Of a stretch of 64,000 nt of DNA, positions 10,328 through 21,029 are shown piece by piece. Under the pieces are notes generated by a model. That model was not told the DNA's origin and searched no databases. It saw nothing but the letters and a program-made list of their open reading frames with translations. Source of the stretch: Drosophila pseudoobscura (taxonomy: Eukaryota > Arthropoda > Insecta > Diptera > Drosophilidae); contig NC_046679.1 of the NCBI RefSeq assembly GCF_009870125.1, forward strand, positions 62,001 to 126,000, given 5' to 3'. Every line of letters begins with the position of its first letter. Position 1 is the stretch's first letter. The position numbers and the translations under genes were made by a program.

Positions 10328-10457
10328 ACTCTCATCTCATCCGCCCGCTCGAGAGGTCGCGATCGTCGGACGTAAATAAATTGAATTAATCGCCGTCGCC
10401 AATAAAATTGAGACTCTCATCTCATCCGCCCGCTCGAGAGGTTGTGATCGTCGGACG
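10328..10457 (+). repeat. 85-bp tandem repeat in GO2 3' UTR (1.5 copies)
   Basis: Cores at 10328 and 10413. Confidence 0.88.
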
Positions 10458-10683
10458 TGCCATCACCGTTTTTTTTCGTGTCGTCTTTGCCGTGTCGCCA
10501 TTTCCGTTGTGTTTTTCTGTGTTGCGCCCTGTTTTTCTTTTTGTGCTGTCTGTCGTGTGCCGTGCCGTGCTGTGCCGTGCCCCCCCCGCTGACATGACAA
10601 AAAGTCCCTCCCCCCCCACCACCACCGCTACTACTACTACCGACAAGCTTTCTGCTCCCCAATAAAATTTAACAATAATTTAG

Positions 10684-10878
10684 ATACACAAACTAAATAG
10701 AAATATACACAAACTAAATAGAAAATACACAAACGAAATAGAAAATACACAAACCAAATAGAAATATACACAAACGAAATAGAGTTACACAAACTAAATA
10801 GAGATACACAAACCAAATAGAAATACACAAACCAAATAGAAAATACACAAACTAAATAGAGTTACACAAACTAAATAG
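10684..10878 (+). repeat. Junction minisatellite GO2/GO3, about 10 copies
   Basis: The first two units match those at every other GO 3' end. Later units differ (aaacga, aaacca, aaacta). This fits a constant upstream 3' end plus a variable downstream tag. Confidence 0.85.
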
Positions 10879-10992
10879 AGAGAAAACTGTGTAAAGAGAA
10901 GAAAGTGCCAATAAATGACCAAAAAACAAAGAACCAATTAAGTGCAATTAATTTAACAAACGGTAAAGGGACCAACACCAGCAACAACAACA

Positions 10993-13371
10993 ATGACGAA
11001 AGGAATGGCCAGACGAGGGTCGAATAGACGCCACAGCGACGGCGGCAGAGCGGCCCGCAGAGGCGCGCTAGCAGCAGCAGCAGCAGCCAACAACATCAAC
11101 ACAAACACCGCCAATGGCAGCAGCAGCAGCAGAGCCCTCGGCGCAGGCGCCAACACCAGCACCAACGCCCCAGCCAATACAGAGCGCCGACGCCACAGCC
11201 ACCCACCGTGTGAGTACCCAGCCATTGCCATGGCCGACATATCCACGGCCGCAGCCACTCCCCCCTCGAGCCCCATCAAATTAGCAGCGCCAATACCAAC
11301 AAAAATACCCACCGCAAATCCCGCAACCCCGCCAAATCCCAAAAACCCGCCAAATCAAAAGGGAAAGGCCGATAGGACGCCGCTCTCGCTGCCGCTTTTC
11401 CCGCCTCTCACGCTCTCGAACAATCAAAACCGTTCGGGAGTAACGGGAGAGGGAGAAGACGGAGGAGAGCCGGCAAACCGACGCGCAGGAGCAGAGCGCC
11501 AAATCGGCCAACGGGCAGCTACACATACACACACGAACGGATCGAACCCGTTGCGAATCGAACTTGGTTCGAGCTCGAGCAACAGGTCGATCCGAGCCAT
11601 AGCCCAGCCAGCACATATACAACGACAAACAGCAACAAATACACAACCACAAACAGAGCCACAATCACAGCCAATCCCAGCAACACCGAAACGACGCCGC
11701 GCCCTCATCGATAGTGGGAGTGACGATGAGGATGTGGCTGAGACGAAGCAGGCCAGAAGACGGGGCCGCCATCACCACCAACACCAGCAGCGGCTGCCAA
11801 TCAAAAGGCCTATTAAGAAGAGGCAAACGATGGAGGAGCTGGAGGCCATTGTCCAGGAGCAGCTGAGGCAGCACGAGCTGCGGCAGCAACAACAGAGGCA
11901 GCACAAACAGAAAACGAATACAGCCAACACCAACACAGTTGCCGCTCCTGCTGCCCTGCCGCAATCTGCCCAACCAACACATGCCCCTGCCCCAGCCTCT
12001 GCCTCTGCCACTACTAATACTAATACTGACAATATAAATACAAATAATGACGCCAACGCAATTACAAATACAAACACCAACACCGTCACCGCCACTAACA
12101 CCAACACCATCGCCATAACCAACACCAACACCACCACCGCCACTACCAATACAAACACCCCTGCCACTTCCACCGACGATGGCATCCGTCACGGCGAATT
12201 CGGGCATCAGCCCAGCCAGGAACGTGGCTTGAGGATCCTCATCCGAGGACTCTCCCACTCCACGCCGTCAGACTGGATCCGCAGCAGTATGCAGGCCGAG
12301 GGGTTCACGGTTCGGTTTGTAAGGGCAATCACTGATCGATTTGATCGCAGCCGCCAATTCAACCTCTTTGAGGCTGAGATTGCCCCCAAACCGGACCGTG
12401 GCCAATACGAGGTGTTGAGGCTGCGACGCCTGGGTGGGAGGCCCGTCACGGTTGAGAGACTTGGAGTCTCCCGTGACCCTGCCCAGTGCCATCGATGTCA
12501 GGTGTTTGGCCACACCCGCGCATATTGTAGACGAGCTGCTGTCTGCATGAAATGCGCGGGTGGGCACCTGACGGCGGAGTGCAGCAAGCCAAGGGCTGCA
12601 AATCCGAAATGCGCCAACTGCCAGGGCGCTCACATCAGCTCATACAAGGGATGCCCATCCTTTAAGGCAGCCAGGCAGCGGCTACTGGCCCACAGGGTCG
12701 CCAGGGAGGAGGAGCGTCGGAGACAGCAGCCACAGCCAAGCCAACAGCAACACCAGCCAATACAACGTCGCCAGCAGCAGCCACATCTACAGCCATTCCC
12801 AAATCGGCAGCAGCAACGCCAACACCAACCGGATCGGCAGCATCGGCAGCAGCATTGGTATGGCGACCAACATCCCCAGCCATCGACCAGGGGGCGCCAA
12901 TACCGGAGGGTCCAGCCGATGCAGCCGATCCCAGATCGTGCTCCGACGCCACGCCAACACCAGCAGCAGCAGCGGCCAGCAGCCCAGTGTGATGGCAGCT
13001 GCGCTCAAAATCTGAAAAGTTATGTTGATAAAATTAGACAGCTGGAAGAAAAACTGGCAGCAATTACAACGAAAGTGACAAACCTGCTGCAGGCAAGGGA
13101 CGAGAGCACGGGAGGAGTGCCGCCACAACGGACAACAACAGCAGCAGCAGCATCCACACAGCCATCACCAAGACCAGCAGCAAATACGCAAAATGACGCC
13201 GCAGCCATATCGGACTCTGAATCCGATATGGACTGCGCAGCAATTGACGATGATGACGACGACGAATGGACCGACCACGATCCATTCGACGCGCTGGATG
13301 GCCTGGGCGAAATATGGAGGGCACAAATCGCTAGCGCACGCGAAAGCATGCGATCAGGCGGCGCCTATTGA
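10993..13371 (+). CDS. gag: GO3 Gag (HeT-A-like, 792 aa)
   Basis: Same architecture as GO1 Gag, in a second allele type. The segment before and inside the PRE_C2HC-like core differs (PSQERGLRIL, then STPSDWIRSS, against PVEDRGLRIL and STPSVWFRDC in GO1). The Thr/Asn repeat is longer, and the coiled coil differs (NLKSYVDKIRQLEEKL). All three zinc knuckles are intact. A 17-aa insertion (EIWRAQ to MRSG) lies just before the C-terminal GGAY. It comes from a 51-bp indel with ggcg at both edges and is shared only with GO5. The 40-aa insertion seen in GO4-GO6 is absent. Confidence 0.92.
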   Translation: MTKGMARRGSNRRHSDGGRAARRGALAAAAAANNINTNTANGSSSSRALGAGANTSTNAPANTERRRHSHPPCEYPAIAMADISTAAATPPSSPIKLAAPIPTKIPTANPATPPNPKNPPNQKGKADRTPLSLPLFPPLTLSNNQNRSGVTGEGEDGGEPANRRAGAERQIGQRAATHTHTNGSNPLRIELGSSSSNRSIRAIAQPAHIQRQTATNTQPQTEPQSQPIPATPKRRRALIDSGSDDEDVAETKQARRRGRHHHQHQQRLPIKRPIKKRQTMEELEAIVQEQLRQHELRQQQQRQHKQKTNTANTNTVAAPAALPQSAQPTHAPAPASASATTNTNTDNINTNNDANAITNTNTNTVTATNTNTIAITNTNTTTATTNTNTPATSTDDGIRHGEFGHQPSQERGLRILIRGLSHSTPSDWIRSSMQAEGFTVRFVRAITDRFDRSRQFNLFEAEIAPKPDRGQYEVLRLRRLGGRPVTVERLGVSRDPAQCHRCQVFGHTRAYCRRAAVCMKCAGGHLTAECSKPRAANPKCANCQGAHISSYKGCPSFKAARQRLLAHRVAREEERRRQQPQPSQQQHQPIQRRQQQPHLQPFPNRQQQRQHQPDRQHRQQHWYGDQHPQPSTRGRQYRRVQPMQPIPDRAPTPRQHQQQQRPAAQCDGSCAQNLKSYVDKIRQLEEKLAAITTKVTNLLQARDESTGGVPPQRTTTAAAASTQPSPRPAANTQNDAAAISDSESDMDCAAIDDDDDDEWTDHDPFDALDGLGEIWRAQIASARESMRSGGAY

Positions 13372-14767
13372 TGTGCCAAATCGCCGACCCAGAGGCAGCC
13401 ACTGCAACTAAGAAAAAGACGTCAATACGGACAACAATGAAAAACGGCCAAAACACATGAAATCCACACGTACCTGCCAATCATCAGACAGAGCTGATCA
13501 CCAAGAAGCTGCCTCGCCACAATCATTGACAATTCCCTGCCAATTGGGCGGAAAAGGAGGCCTCTTTTGATGACGCTGCCACCACACCATGGCCGTGACG
13601 TCACGCCACTTCCAACCAACAGCAGCCATTCCAACGACGATGCAGATGCTGGCGCCTGTTGCCGCCCCACTGGGTCGCACCCGTCTCTCACGCCAATTAT
13701 GTGAGGGCGGGATGGCCTGGTGTGGGGCCGCCAGACGCCAGCAAATCCTGCAAAAGAAGAAGGAGAAACAGGAGGGAGAAGCAGACTGCCAAAACACAAA
13801 ATACTCACCTGCTGTTTTCCGCCAACACCAACCAGACAAGGGTCGCCAGCAACAACATCCCAACGACGAAAGTACCTGCAAATAAATATAAATTAAAAAT
13901 CAATCGCCAAAACGAACACCTCAACTGGATGGCCGGACCAGTAGCCATTCAAAACGCCACTACAAACCTACGACGAACGTGGCCGAGGAGGCCAGGCCAA
14001 TCCAACTGACAGCGCATCCTGGTGGCCGGACCAGCAGCCACTCGGATGCGGCCAACCAACAAAATCGACAACGCATCCTGGTGGCCGGACCAGCAGCCAC
14101 TTTGATGCGGCCAATCAACACAAATCGTTGGCATCACACGTCGATGCCAATGCCAACGACAATGCAGCTGGGTGGCCGGACCAGTGCCACTCGAGTGCAG
14201 CAGCCAACACCTACCAGCGACAGATGCAACGTGGGCGGCCGGAACAGAGCCGCTCGCCAACAACACCATCATAGCCCACGATGCACGCCAACACCATGAA
14301 TCCAGCCAGCCACTAAACAACACACAGGGGGACAACAGAGCCGGCCGGTATACAGCGCAATGTTCGCATTGCGTTTGTTATGCCCGCCGGTGCTCCGTTG
14401 TTGTTTGTCCTCCTGTTAGAAATAAAATAAATATGATTAATATGTTTATATGTTGTAAATGTATGTCAATTATTGTTTATTTTACCTTGTCTGCATCAAT
14501 GTTTTTGTTGTAGATGTCAATCCTGTTGTTTTCTGTAGTTTTTGCATGTCCGTAGATAGTTTTGTCCATAGTTTTAGTTACTTGCCTGTGATATTAGAAA
14601 TAAGTTTTTGTAAATTAATGTAGTTTTTGTAGTTAATTGTATATTATTAGTAGTTTCTGATTAGTTTATTACCTTTTTCCTCTTCTTCCCCACCTATCTG
14701 CCATTCCCATATTCCCCTTGACATGTGGTATCACCAAAAATACCACGCAAATACCAGACAAAAATGA

Positions 14768-14833
14768 CCGATAACACACCAAAAATTCAATTCAAATTTA
14801 AATTGCATTTATCAATGCTCAGTGTGTTATCGG
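14768..14833 (+). other. 12-bp inverted repeat in GO3 3' UTR
   Basis: ccgataacacac at 14768-14779 pairs with 14822-14833. The loop sequence differs from GO1, but both arms are kept. Confidence 0.78.
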
Positions 14834-15032
14834 CCGCCAACTTCGGCAATTATGCCCAGCCAATCCCACACCCACCCCCACCCACCACTACAAATGCCAC
14901 TTAAAAACCAAATGAGGCTGAGCAGGATTACAATCTACACTGCCAGCCATCGCCACTCTGCCACACGCCCCAACAAAGCCACTTCAACCCCCACAAGATG
15001 CTATGCGGTCGTCTCTTCGGAGCTACACGCGC

Positions 15033-15060
15033 CCGGATCGTAAGATCCGGAAGTATAAAG
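15033..15060 (+). promoter_or_regulatory. Hairpin (GTAA loop) plus TATA-like box in GO3 3' UTR
   Basis: Hairpin at 15033-15050, followed by TATAAAG. Confidence 0.45.
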
Positions 15061-15402
15061 TATCCGGGCGGTTATACGGGAGCAGGCATTTTTCCCCTTC
15101 CCATCCCATCCCCCTACAACAGAGCAGCCAATACAAGAGGGCACAGAGAACATGAGACACGGGCCATTTGCCAACAACAACACACACAGCCACTAATGCA
15201 AACAGCCATTAAATTTTCATTGCCTACTTGTCGGTGCTGCTGCCCTCGGACCATTTTCATCTCACTCAATAATGGGGTGTGTGAAAGTGGAACCGGGGGT
15301 GAGAGCACCGGTAAATGACGATCGGCGATCGGGTCTCTCGAGTGTGGAGAGCATGGGAGTTGGCGGACACATGAGTGTTCCACCATGAACCTCGTCCAGG
15401 CC

Positions 15403-15532
15403 ACTCTCATCTCATCCGCCCGCTCGAGAGGTCGCGATCGTCGGACGTAAATAAATTGAATTAATCGCCGTCGCCAATAAAATTGAGACTCTCATCTCAT
15501 CCGCCCGCTCGAGAGGTCGCGATCGTCGGACG
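15403..15532 (+). repeat. 85-bp tandem repeat in GO3 3' UTR (1.5 copies)
   Basis: Cores at 15403 and 15488. Confidence 0.88.
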
Positions 15533-15754
15533 TGCCATTAACTTTTTTCGTGTCGTTTTTGCCGTGTCGCCATTTCCGTTGTGTTTTTCTGCGTTGCGCC
15601 CTGTTTTCTTTTTTGTGGTGTCTGTCGTGTGCCGTGCCGTGCTGTGCCGTGCCCCCTCGCTGACATGACAAAAAGTCCCTTCCTCCCCACCACCACCGCT
15701 ACTACTACTACCGACAAGCTTTCTGCTCCCCAATAAAAATTAACAATAATTTAG

Positions 15755-15852
15755 ATACACAAACTAAATAGAAATATACACAAACTAAATAGAAAATACA
15801 CAAACGAAATAGAAATATACACAAACCAAATAGAGTTACACAAACCAAATAG
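15755..15852 (+). repeat. Junction minisatellite GO3/GO4, about 5 copies
   Basis: Shorter tract: the first two units are the invariant upstream end, followed by aaacga, aaacca and aaacca variants. Confidence 0.85.
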
Positions 15853-15964
15853 AGAAAACTGTGTAAAGAGAAGAAAGTGCCAATAAATGACCAAAAAACA
15901 AAGAACCAATTAAGTGCAATTAATTTAACAAACGGTAAAGGGACCAACAACAGCAACAACAACA

Positions 15965-18400
15965 ATGACGAAAGGAATGGCCAGACGAGGGTCGAATAGA
16001 CGCCACAGCGACGGCGGCAGAGCGGCCCGCAGAGGCGCCCTAGCAGCAGCAGCAGCAGCCAACAACATCAACACAAACACCGCCAATAGCAGCAGCAGCA
16101 GCAGAGCCCTCGGCGCAGGCGCCAATACCAACACCAACGCCCCAGCCAATACAGAGCGCCGACGCCACAGCCACCCACCGTGTGAGTACCCAGCCACTGC
16201 CATGGCCGACATATCCACGGCCACAGCCACTCCCCCCTCGAGCCCCGTAAAAACAGCAGCGCCAATACTGGCCATGCCCCTCCACTCCCGGCTGCATAGC
16301 GGCGAGCAATTCTGCTTCCGCCAGTGCCAGGAGGAGGTGGCACAAAGATGGGAGGCGGCAGCGTCGGCCGCCTCAGCAGCGCCAATACCAACAAAAATAC
16401 CCACCGCAAATCCCGCAACTCCGCCAAATCCAAAAAACCCGCCAAACGCAAAGGGAAAGGCCGATAGGACGCCGCTCTCGCTGCCGCTTTTCCCGCCTCT
16501 CACGCTCTCGAACATCCAAAACCGTTCGGGAGTAACGGGAGAGGGAGAAGACGGAGGAGAGCCGGCAAACCGACGCGCAGGAGCAGAGCGCCAAATCGGC
16601 CAACGGGCAGCTGCACATACACACACGAACGGATCGAACCTGTTGCGAGTCGAACTTGGTTCGAGCTCGAGCAGCGGGTCGATCCGAGCCATAGCCCAGC
16701 CAGCACATATACAAACAGCAACAACAACACAACCACAACCACAGCCACAATCACAGCCAATCCCAGCAACACCAAAACGACGCCGCGCCCTCATCGACAG
16801 TGGGAGTGACGATGAGGATGAGGCTGAGACGAAGCAGGCCAGACGACGGGGCCGCCATCACCACCAGCAGCGGCTGCCAATCAAAAGGCCTATTAAGAAG
16901 AGGCAAACGATGGAGGAGCTGGAGGCCATTGTCCAGGAGCAGCTGAGGCAGCACGAGCTGCGGCAGCAACAACAGAGGCAGCAGAAACGGAAAACGAATA
17001 CAGCCAACACCAACACAGTTGCCGATCCTGCTGCCCTGCCGCAATCTGCCCAACCAACACATGCCCCTGCCCCAGCCTCTGCCTCTGCCACTACTAATAC
17101 TAATACTGACAATATAAATACAAATAATGACGCCAACGCAATTACAAATACAAACACCAACACCGTCACCGCCACTAACACCAACACCATCGCCATAACC
17201 AACACCAACACCACCACCGCCACTACCAATACAAACACCCCTGCCACTTCCACCGACGATGGCATCCGCCACGGCGAATTCGGGCATCAGCCCAGCCAGG
17301 AACGTGGCTTGAGGATCCTCATCCGAGGACTCTCCCACTCCACGCCGTCAGACTGGATCCGCAGCAGTATGCAGGCCGAGGGGTTCACGGTTCGGTTTGT
17401 AAGGGCAATCACCGATCGATTTGATCGCAGCCGTCAATTCAACCTCTTTGAGGCTGAGATTGCCCCCAAACCGGACCGTGGCCAATTCGATGTGTTGAAG
17501 CTGCGACGCCTGGGTGGGAGGCCCGTCACGGTTGAGAGACTTGGAGTCTCCCGTGACCCTGCCCAGTGCCATCGATGTCAGGTGTTTGGCCACACCCGCG
17601 CATATTGTAGACGAGCTGCTGTCTGCATGAAATGCGCGGGTGGGCACCTGACGGCGGAGTGCAGCAAGCCAAGGGCTGCAAATCCCAAATGCGCCAACTG
17701 CCAGGGCCAGCACATCAGCTCATACAAGGGATGCCCATCCTTTAAGGCAGCCAGGCAGCGGCTCCTGGCCCACAGGGTCGCCAGGCAGGAGGAGCGTCGG
17801 AGACAGCAGCCACAGCCAAGCCAACAGCAACACCAGCCAATACAACGTCGCCAGCAGCAGCCACATCTACAGCCATTCCCAAATCGGCAGCAGCAACGCC
17901 AACACCAACCGGATCGGCAGCATCGGCAGCAGCATCGGTATGGCGACCAACATCCCCAGCCATCGACCAGGGGGCGCCAATACCAAAGGGTCCAGCCGAT
18001 GCAGCCGATCCCAGATCGTGCTCCGACGCCACGCCAACACCAGCAGCAGCAGCGGCCAGCAGCTCAGTGCGATGGGAGCTGTGCCCATAATCTGAAAAGA
18101 TATGCGGGAAAAATTAGAGAGCTGGAGGAAAAGCTGGCAGCAATTACAACACAATTGACAAACCTGCTGCAGGCAAGGGACGAGAGCACGGGAGGAGTGC
18201 CGCCACTTCGGACAACAGCAGCAGCAGCAGCATCCACACAGCCATCAACAAGACCAGCACCAAATACGCACCATGACGCCGCAGCCATATCGGACTCTGA
18301 ATCCGATATGGACTGCGCAGCAATTGACGATGATGACGACGACGAATGGACCGACCACGATCCATTCGACGCGCTGGATGGCCTGGGCGGTGCCTACTGA
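15965..18400 (+). CDS. gag: GO4 Gag (HeT-A-like, 811 aa)
   Basis: Full-length Gag with the GO3-type core (PSQERGLRIL, STPSDWIRSS). It carries a 40-aa insertion rich in Ala, Arg and Gln (starts LAMPLHSRLH; 16261-16380). The insertion is bounded by a 15-bp direct repeat, cagcagcgccaatac, at 16254 and 16374, so the short form in GO1-GO3 can arise by deletion between the repeats. The third knuckle reads CQGQH rather than CQGAH, and the sequence before the knuckles is GQFDVLKL rather than GQYEVLRL. Coiled coil and acidic tail match GO1; the 17-aa tail insertion is absent. Confidence 0.92.
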   Translation: MTKGMARRGSNRRHSDGGRAARRGALAAAAAANNINTNTANSSSSSRALGAGANTNTNAPANTERRRHSHPPCEYPATAMADISTATATPPSSPVKTAAPILAMPLHSRLHSGEQFCFRQCQEEVAQRWEAAASAASAAPIPTKIPTANPATPPNPKNPPNAKGKADRTPLSLPLFPPLTLSNIQNRSGVTGEGEDGGEPANRRAGAERQIGQRAAAHTHTNGSNLLRVELGSSSSSGSIRAIAQPAHIQTATTTQPQPQPQSQPIPATPKRRRALIDSGSDDEDEAETKQARRRGRHHHQQRLPIKRPIKKRQTMEELEAIVQEQLRQHELRQQQQRQQKRKTNTANTNTVADPAALPQSAQPTHAPAPASASATTNTNTDNINTNNDANAITNTNTNTVTATNTNTIAITNTNTTTATTNTNTPATSTDDGIRHGEFGHQPSQERGLRILIRGLSHSTPSDWIRSSMQAEGFTVRFVRAITDRFDRSRQFNLFEAEIAPKPDRGQFDVLKLRRLGGRPVTVERLGVSRDPAQCHRCQVFGHTRAYCRRAAVCMKCAGGHLTAECSKPRAANPKCANCQGQHISSYKGCPSFKAARQRLLAHRVARQEERRRQQPQPSQQQHQPIQRRQQQPHLQPFPNRQQQRQHQPDRQHRQQHRYGDQHPQPSTRGRQYQRVQPMQPIPDRAPTPRQHQQQQRPAAQCDGSCAHNLKRYAGKIRELEEKLAAITTQLTNLLQARDESTGGVPPLRTTAAAAASTQPSTRPAPNTHHDAAAISDSESDMDCAAIDDDDDDEWTDHDPFDALDGLGGAY
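16254..16388 (+). repeat. 15-bp direct repeat flanking the 120-bp gag insertion in GO4
   Basis: cagcagcgccaatac at 16254 and 16374 brackets an in-frame 120-bp segment. It is also present in GO5 and GO6 and absent from GO1-GO3. Confidence 0.85.
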
Positions 18401-19794
18401 TGTGCCCAATCGTCGACCCACAGGCAGCCACTGCAACGAAGAAAAAGACGTCAATACGGACAACAATGAAAAACGGCCAAAACAGACGAAATCCACACGT
18501 ACCTGCCAATCACCAGACAGAGCTGATCACCAAGAAGCTGCCTCGCCAACAACATTGACAATTTCCTGCCAATTGGGCGGAAAAAGAGGCCCCCTCTGAT
18601 GACGCTGCCACCACCCCATGGCCGTGACGTCACGCCACTCTCAACCAACAGCAGCCATTCCAACGACGATGCAGATGCTGGCGCCTGTTGCCGCTCCGCT
18701 GGGTCGCACCCGTCTCTCACGCCAATTATGTGAGGGCGGGATGGCCTGGTGTGGGGCCGCCGGACGCCAGCAAATCCTGCAAAAGAAGAAGGAGAAACAG
18801 GAGGGAGAAGCAGACTGCCAAAACACAAAATACTCACCTGCTGTTTTTCCGCCAACACCAACCAGACAAGGGTCGCCAGCAACAACATCCCAACGACGAA
18901 AGTACCTGCAAATAAACATAAATTAAAAATCAATCGCCAAAACGAACACCTCAACTGGATGGCCGGACCAGTAGCCATTCAAAACGCCACTACAAACCTA
19001 CGACGAACGTGGCCGAGGAGGCCAGGCCAATCCAACTGACAGCGCATCCTGGTGGCCGGACCAGCAGTCACTCGGATGCGGCCAATCAACAAAATCGACA
19101 ACGCATCCTGGTGGCCGGACCAGCAGCCACTTTGATGCGGCCAATAACACAAAACGTTGGCATCACACGTCGATGCCAATGCCAACGACAATGCAGCTGG
19201 GTGGCCGGACCAGTGCCACTCGAGTGCAGCAGCCAACACCTACCAGCGACAGATACAACGTGGGCGGCCGGAACAGAGCCGCTCGCCAACAACACCATCA
19301 TAGCCCACGATGCACGCCAACACCATGAATCCAGCCAGCCACTAAACAACACACAGGGGGACAACTGAGCCGGCCGGTATACAGCGCAATGTTCGCATTG
19401 CGTTTGTTATGCCCGCCGGTGCTCCGTTGTTGTTTGTCCTCCTGTTAGAAATAAAATAAATATGATTAATATGTTTATATGTGTGTAAATGTATGTCAAT
19501 TATTGTTTATTTTACCTTGTCTGCATCAATGTTTTTGTTGTAGATGTCAATCCTGTTGTTTTCTGTAGTTTTGCATGTCCGTAGATAGTTTTGTCCATAG
19601 TTTTAGTTACTTGCCTGTGATATTAGAAATAAGTTTTTGTAAATTAATGTAGTTTTTGTAGTTAATTGTATATTATTAGTAGTTTCTGATTAGTTTATTA
19701 CCTTTTTCCTCTTCTTCCCCACCTATCTGCCATTCCCATATTCCCCTTGACATGTGGTATCACAAAAAATACCACGCAAATACCAGACCATTGA

Positions 19795-19857
19795 CCGATA
19801 ACACACAAAAGCCATTTCAAATTCAAATGCATTTATCAATGCCAAGTGTGTTATCGG
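19795..19857 (+). other. 12-bp inverted repeat in GO4 3' UTR
   Basis: Arms 19795-19806 and 19846-19857. Confidence 0.78.
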
Positions 19858-20058
19858 CCGCCAACTTCGGCAATTATGCCCAGCAAATCCCACACCCACC
19901 CCACCCCACCCACTTCAAATGCCAATAAAAACCAAAAATGAGGCTGAGCAGGACCAAAATGAACACTGCCAGCCATCGCCACTCTGCCACACGCCCCAAC
20001 AAAGCCACTTCAACCCCCACAAGATGCTATGCGGTCGTCTCTTCGGAGCTACACGCGC

Positions 20059-20086
20059 CCGGATCTTACGATCCGGAAGTATAAAG
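20059..20086 (+). promoter_or_regulatory. Hairpin (inverted TTAC loop) plus TATA-like box in GO4 3' UTR
   Basis: CCGGATC-TTAC-GATCCGG at 20059-20076, then TATAAAG at 20080-20086. The loop is the reverse complement of the GTAA loop in GO1, GO2, GO3 and GO5. Confidence 0.45.
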
Positions 20087-20425
20087 TATCCGGGCGGTTA
20101 TACGGGAGCAGGCATTTTCCCCTTCCCATCCCATCCCCTTACAACAGAGCAGCCAATACGAAAAGCACGGAGAAACGTAAGACATGAGCCATTGCCAACA
20201 ACAAACACACAGCCACTAAACCAAACAGCCATTAAATTTCCATTGCCTACTTGTCGGTGCTGCTGCCCTCGGACCATTTTCATCTCACTCAATATTGGGG
20301 TGTGTGAAAGTGGAACCGGGGGTGAGAGCACCGGTAAAAGACGATCGGCGATCGGGTCTCTCGAGTGTGGAGAGCATGGGAGTTGGCGGACACATGAGTG
20401 TTCCACCATGAACCTCGTCCAGGCC

Positions 20426-20470
20426 ACTCTCATCTCATCCGCCCGCTCGAGAGGTCGCGATCGTCGGACG
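20426..20470 (+). repeat. Single 85-bp-repeat core in GO4 3' UTR
   Basis: One 45-nt core only, the minimum copy number in the array. Confidence 0.8.
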
Positions 20471-20693
20471 TGCCATTAACTTTTTTCGTGTCGTTTTTGC
20501 CGTGTCGCCATTTCCGTTGTGTTTTTCTGTGTTGCGCCCTGTTTTCTTTTTTGTGGTGTCTGTCGTGTGCCGTGCCGTGCTGTGCCGTGCCCCCTCCGCT
20601 GACATGACAAAAAGTCCCCTCCCCCCCACCACCACCGCTACTACTACTACCGACAAGCTTTCTGCTCCCCAATAAAAATTAACAATAATTTAG

Positions 20694-20917
20694 ATACACA
20701 AACTAAATAGAAATATACACAAACTAAATAGAAAATACACAAACGAAATAGAAAATACACAAACCAAATAGAAATATACACAAACGAAATAGAAAATACA
20801 CAAACCAAATAGAAATATACACAAACTAAATAGAAATATACACAAACCAAATAGAAATATACACAAACTAAATAGAAATATACACAAACCAAATAGAAAT
20901 ATTCACAAACCAAATAG
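20694..20917 (+). repeat. Junction minisatellite GO4/GO5, about 11 copies (longest)
   Basis: Alternating aaacta, aaacca and aaacga units with aaatat or aaaat spacers. Confidence 0.85.
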
Positions 20918-21029
20918 AGAAAACTGTGTAAAGAGAAGAAAGTGCCAATAAATGACCAAAAAACAAAGAACCAATTAAGTGCAATTAATTTAACAAACGG
21001 TAAAGGGACCAACAACAGCAACAACAACA

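Larger units (their letters stand above)
5777..10735 (+). mobile_element. GO2: complete gag-only element, near-identical to GO1
   Basis: Gag (6036-8351) and 3' UTR features sit exactly 4,959 bp downstream of their GO1 equivalents: inverted repeat arms 9690-9702 and 9743-9755, hairpin 9955-9972 with TATAAAG following. Independent transposition would be expected to give different truncation points and tags. The constant offset suggests recent tandem duplication or conversion (inference). Confidence 0.87.
10736..15806 (+). mobile_element. GO3: complete gag-only element
   Basis: The leader contains a short uORF (ATG at 10915, 8 codons) that GO1 and GO2 lack. Gag is 10993-13371. The 3' UTR is a second sequence type, diverged from GO1/GO2, with an A/T-rich block (14400-14680), inverted repeat (14768-14833), hairpin/TATA (15033-15060) and 85-bp repeat (15403-15532). 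Confidence 0.85.
15807..20745 (+). mobile_element. GO4: complete gag-only element
   Basis: Gag is 15965-18400. The 3' UTR is of the GO3 type: A/T-rich 19440-19700, inverted repeat 19795-19857, hairpin with inverted TTAC loop 20059-20076, and one 85-bp repeat core at 20426-20470. No other gene is seen. Confidence 0.85.

Noticed and set aside
15925..16794. Minus-strand ORFs of about 290 aa over the start of GO4-GO6 gags
   Set aside because: Frame length depends on the 120-bp indel and differs between copies. Gly/Val/Cys-rich peptides come from Ala/Thr/Pro codons read backwards.
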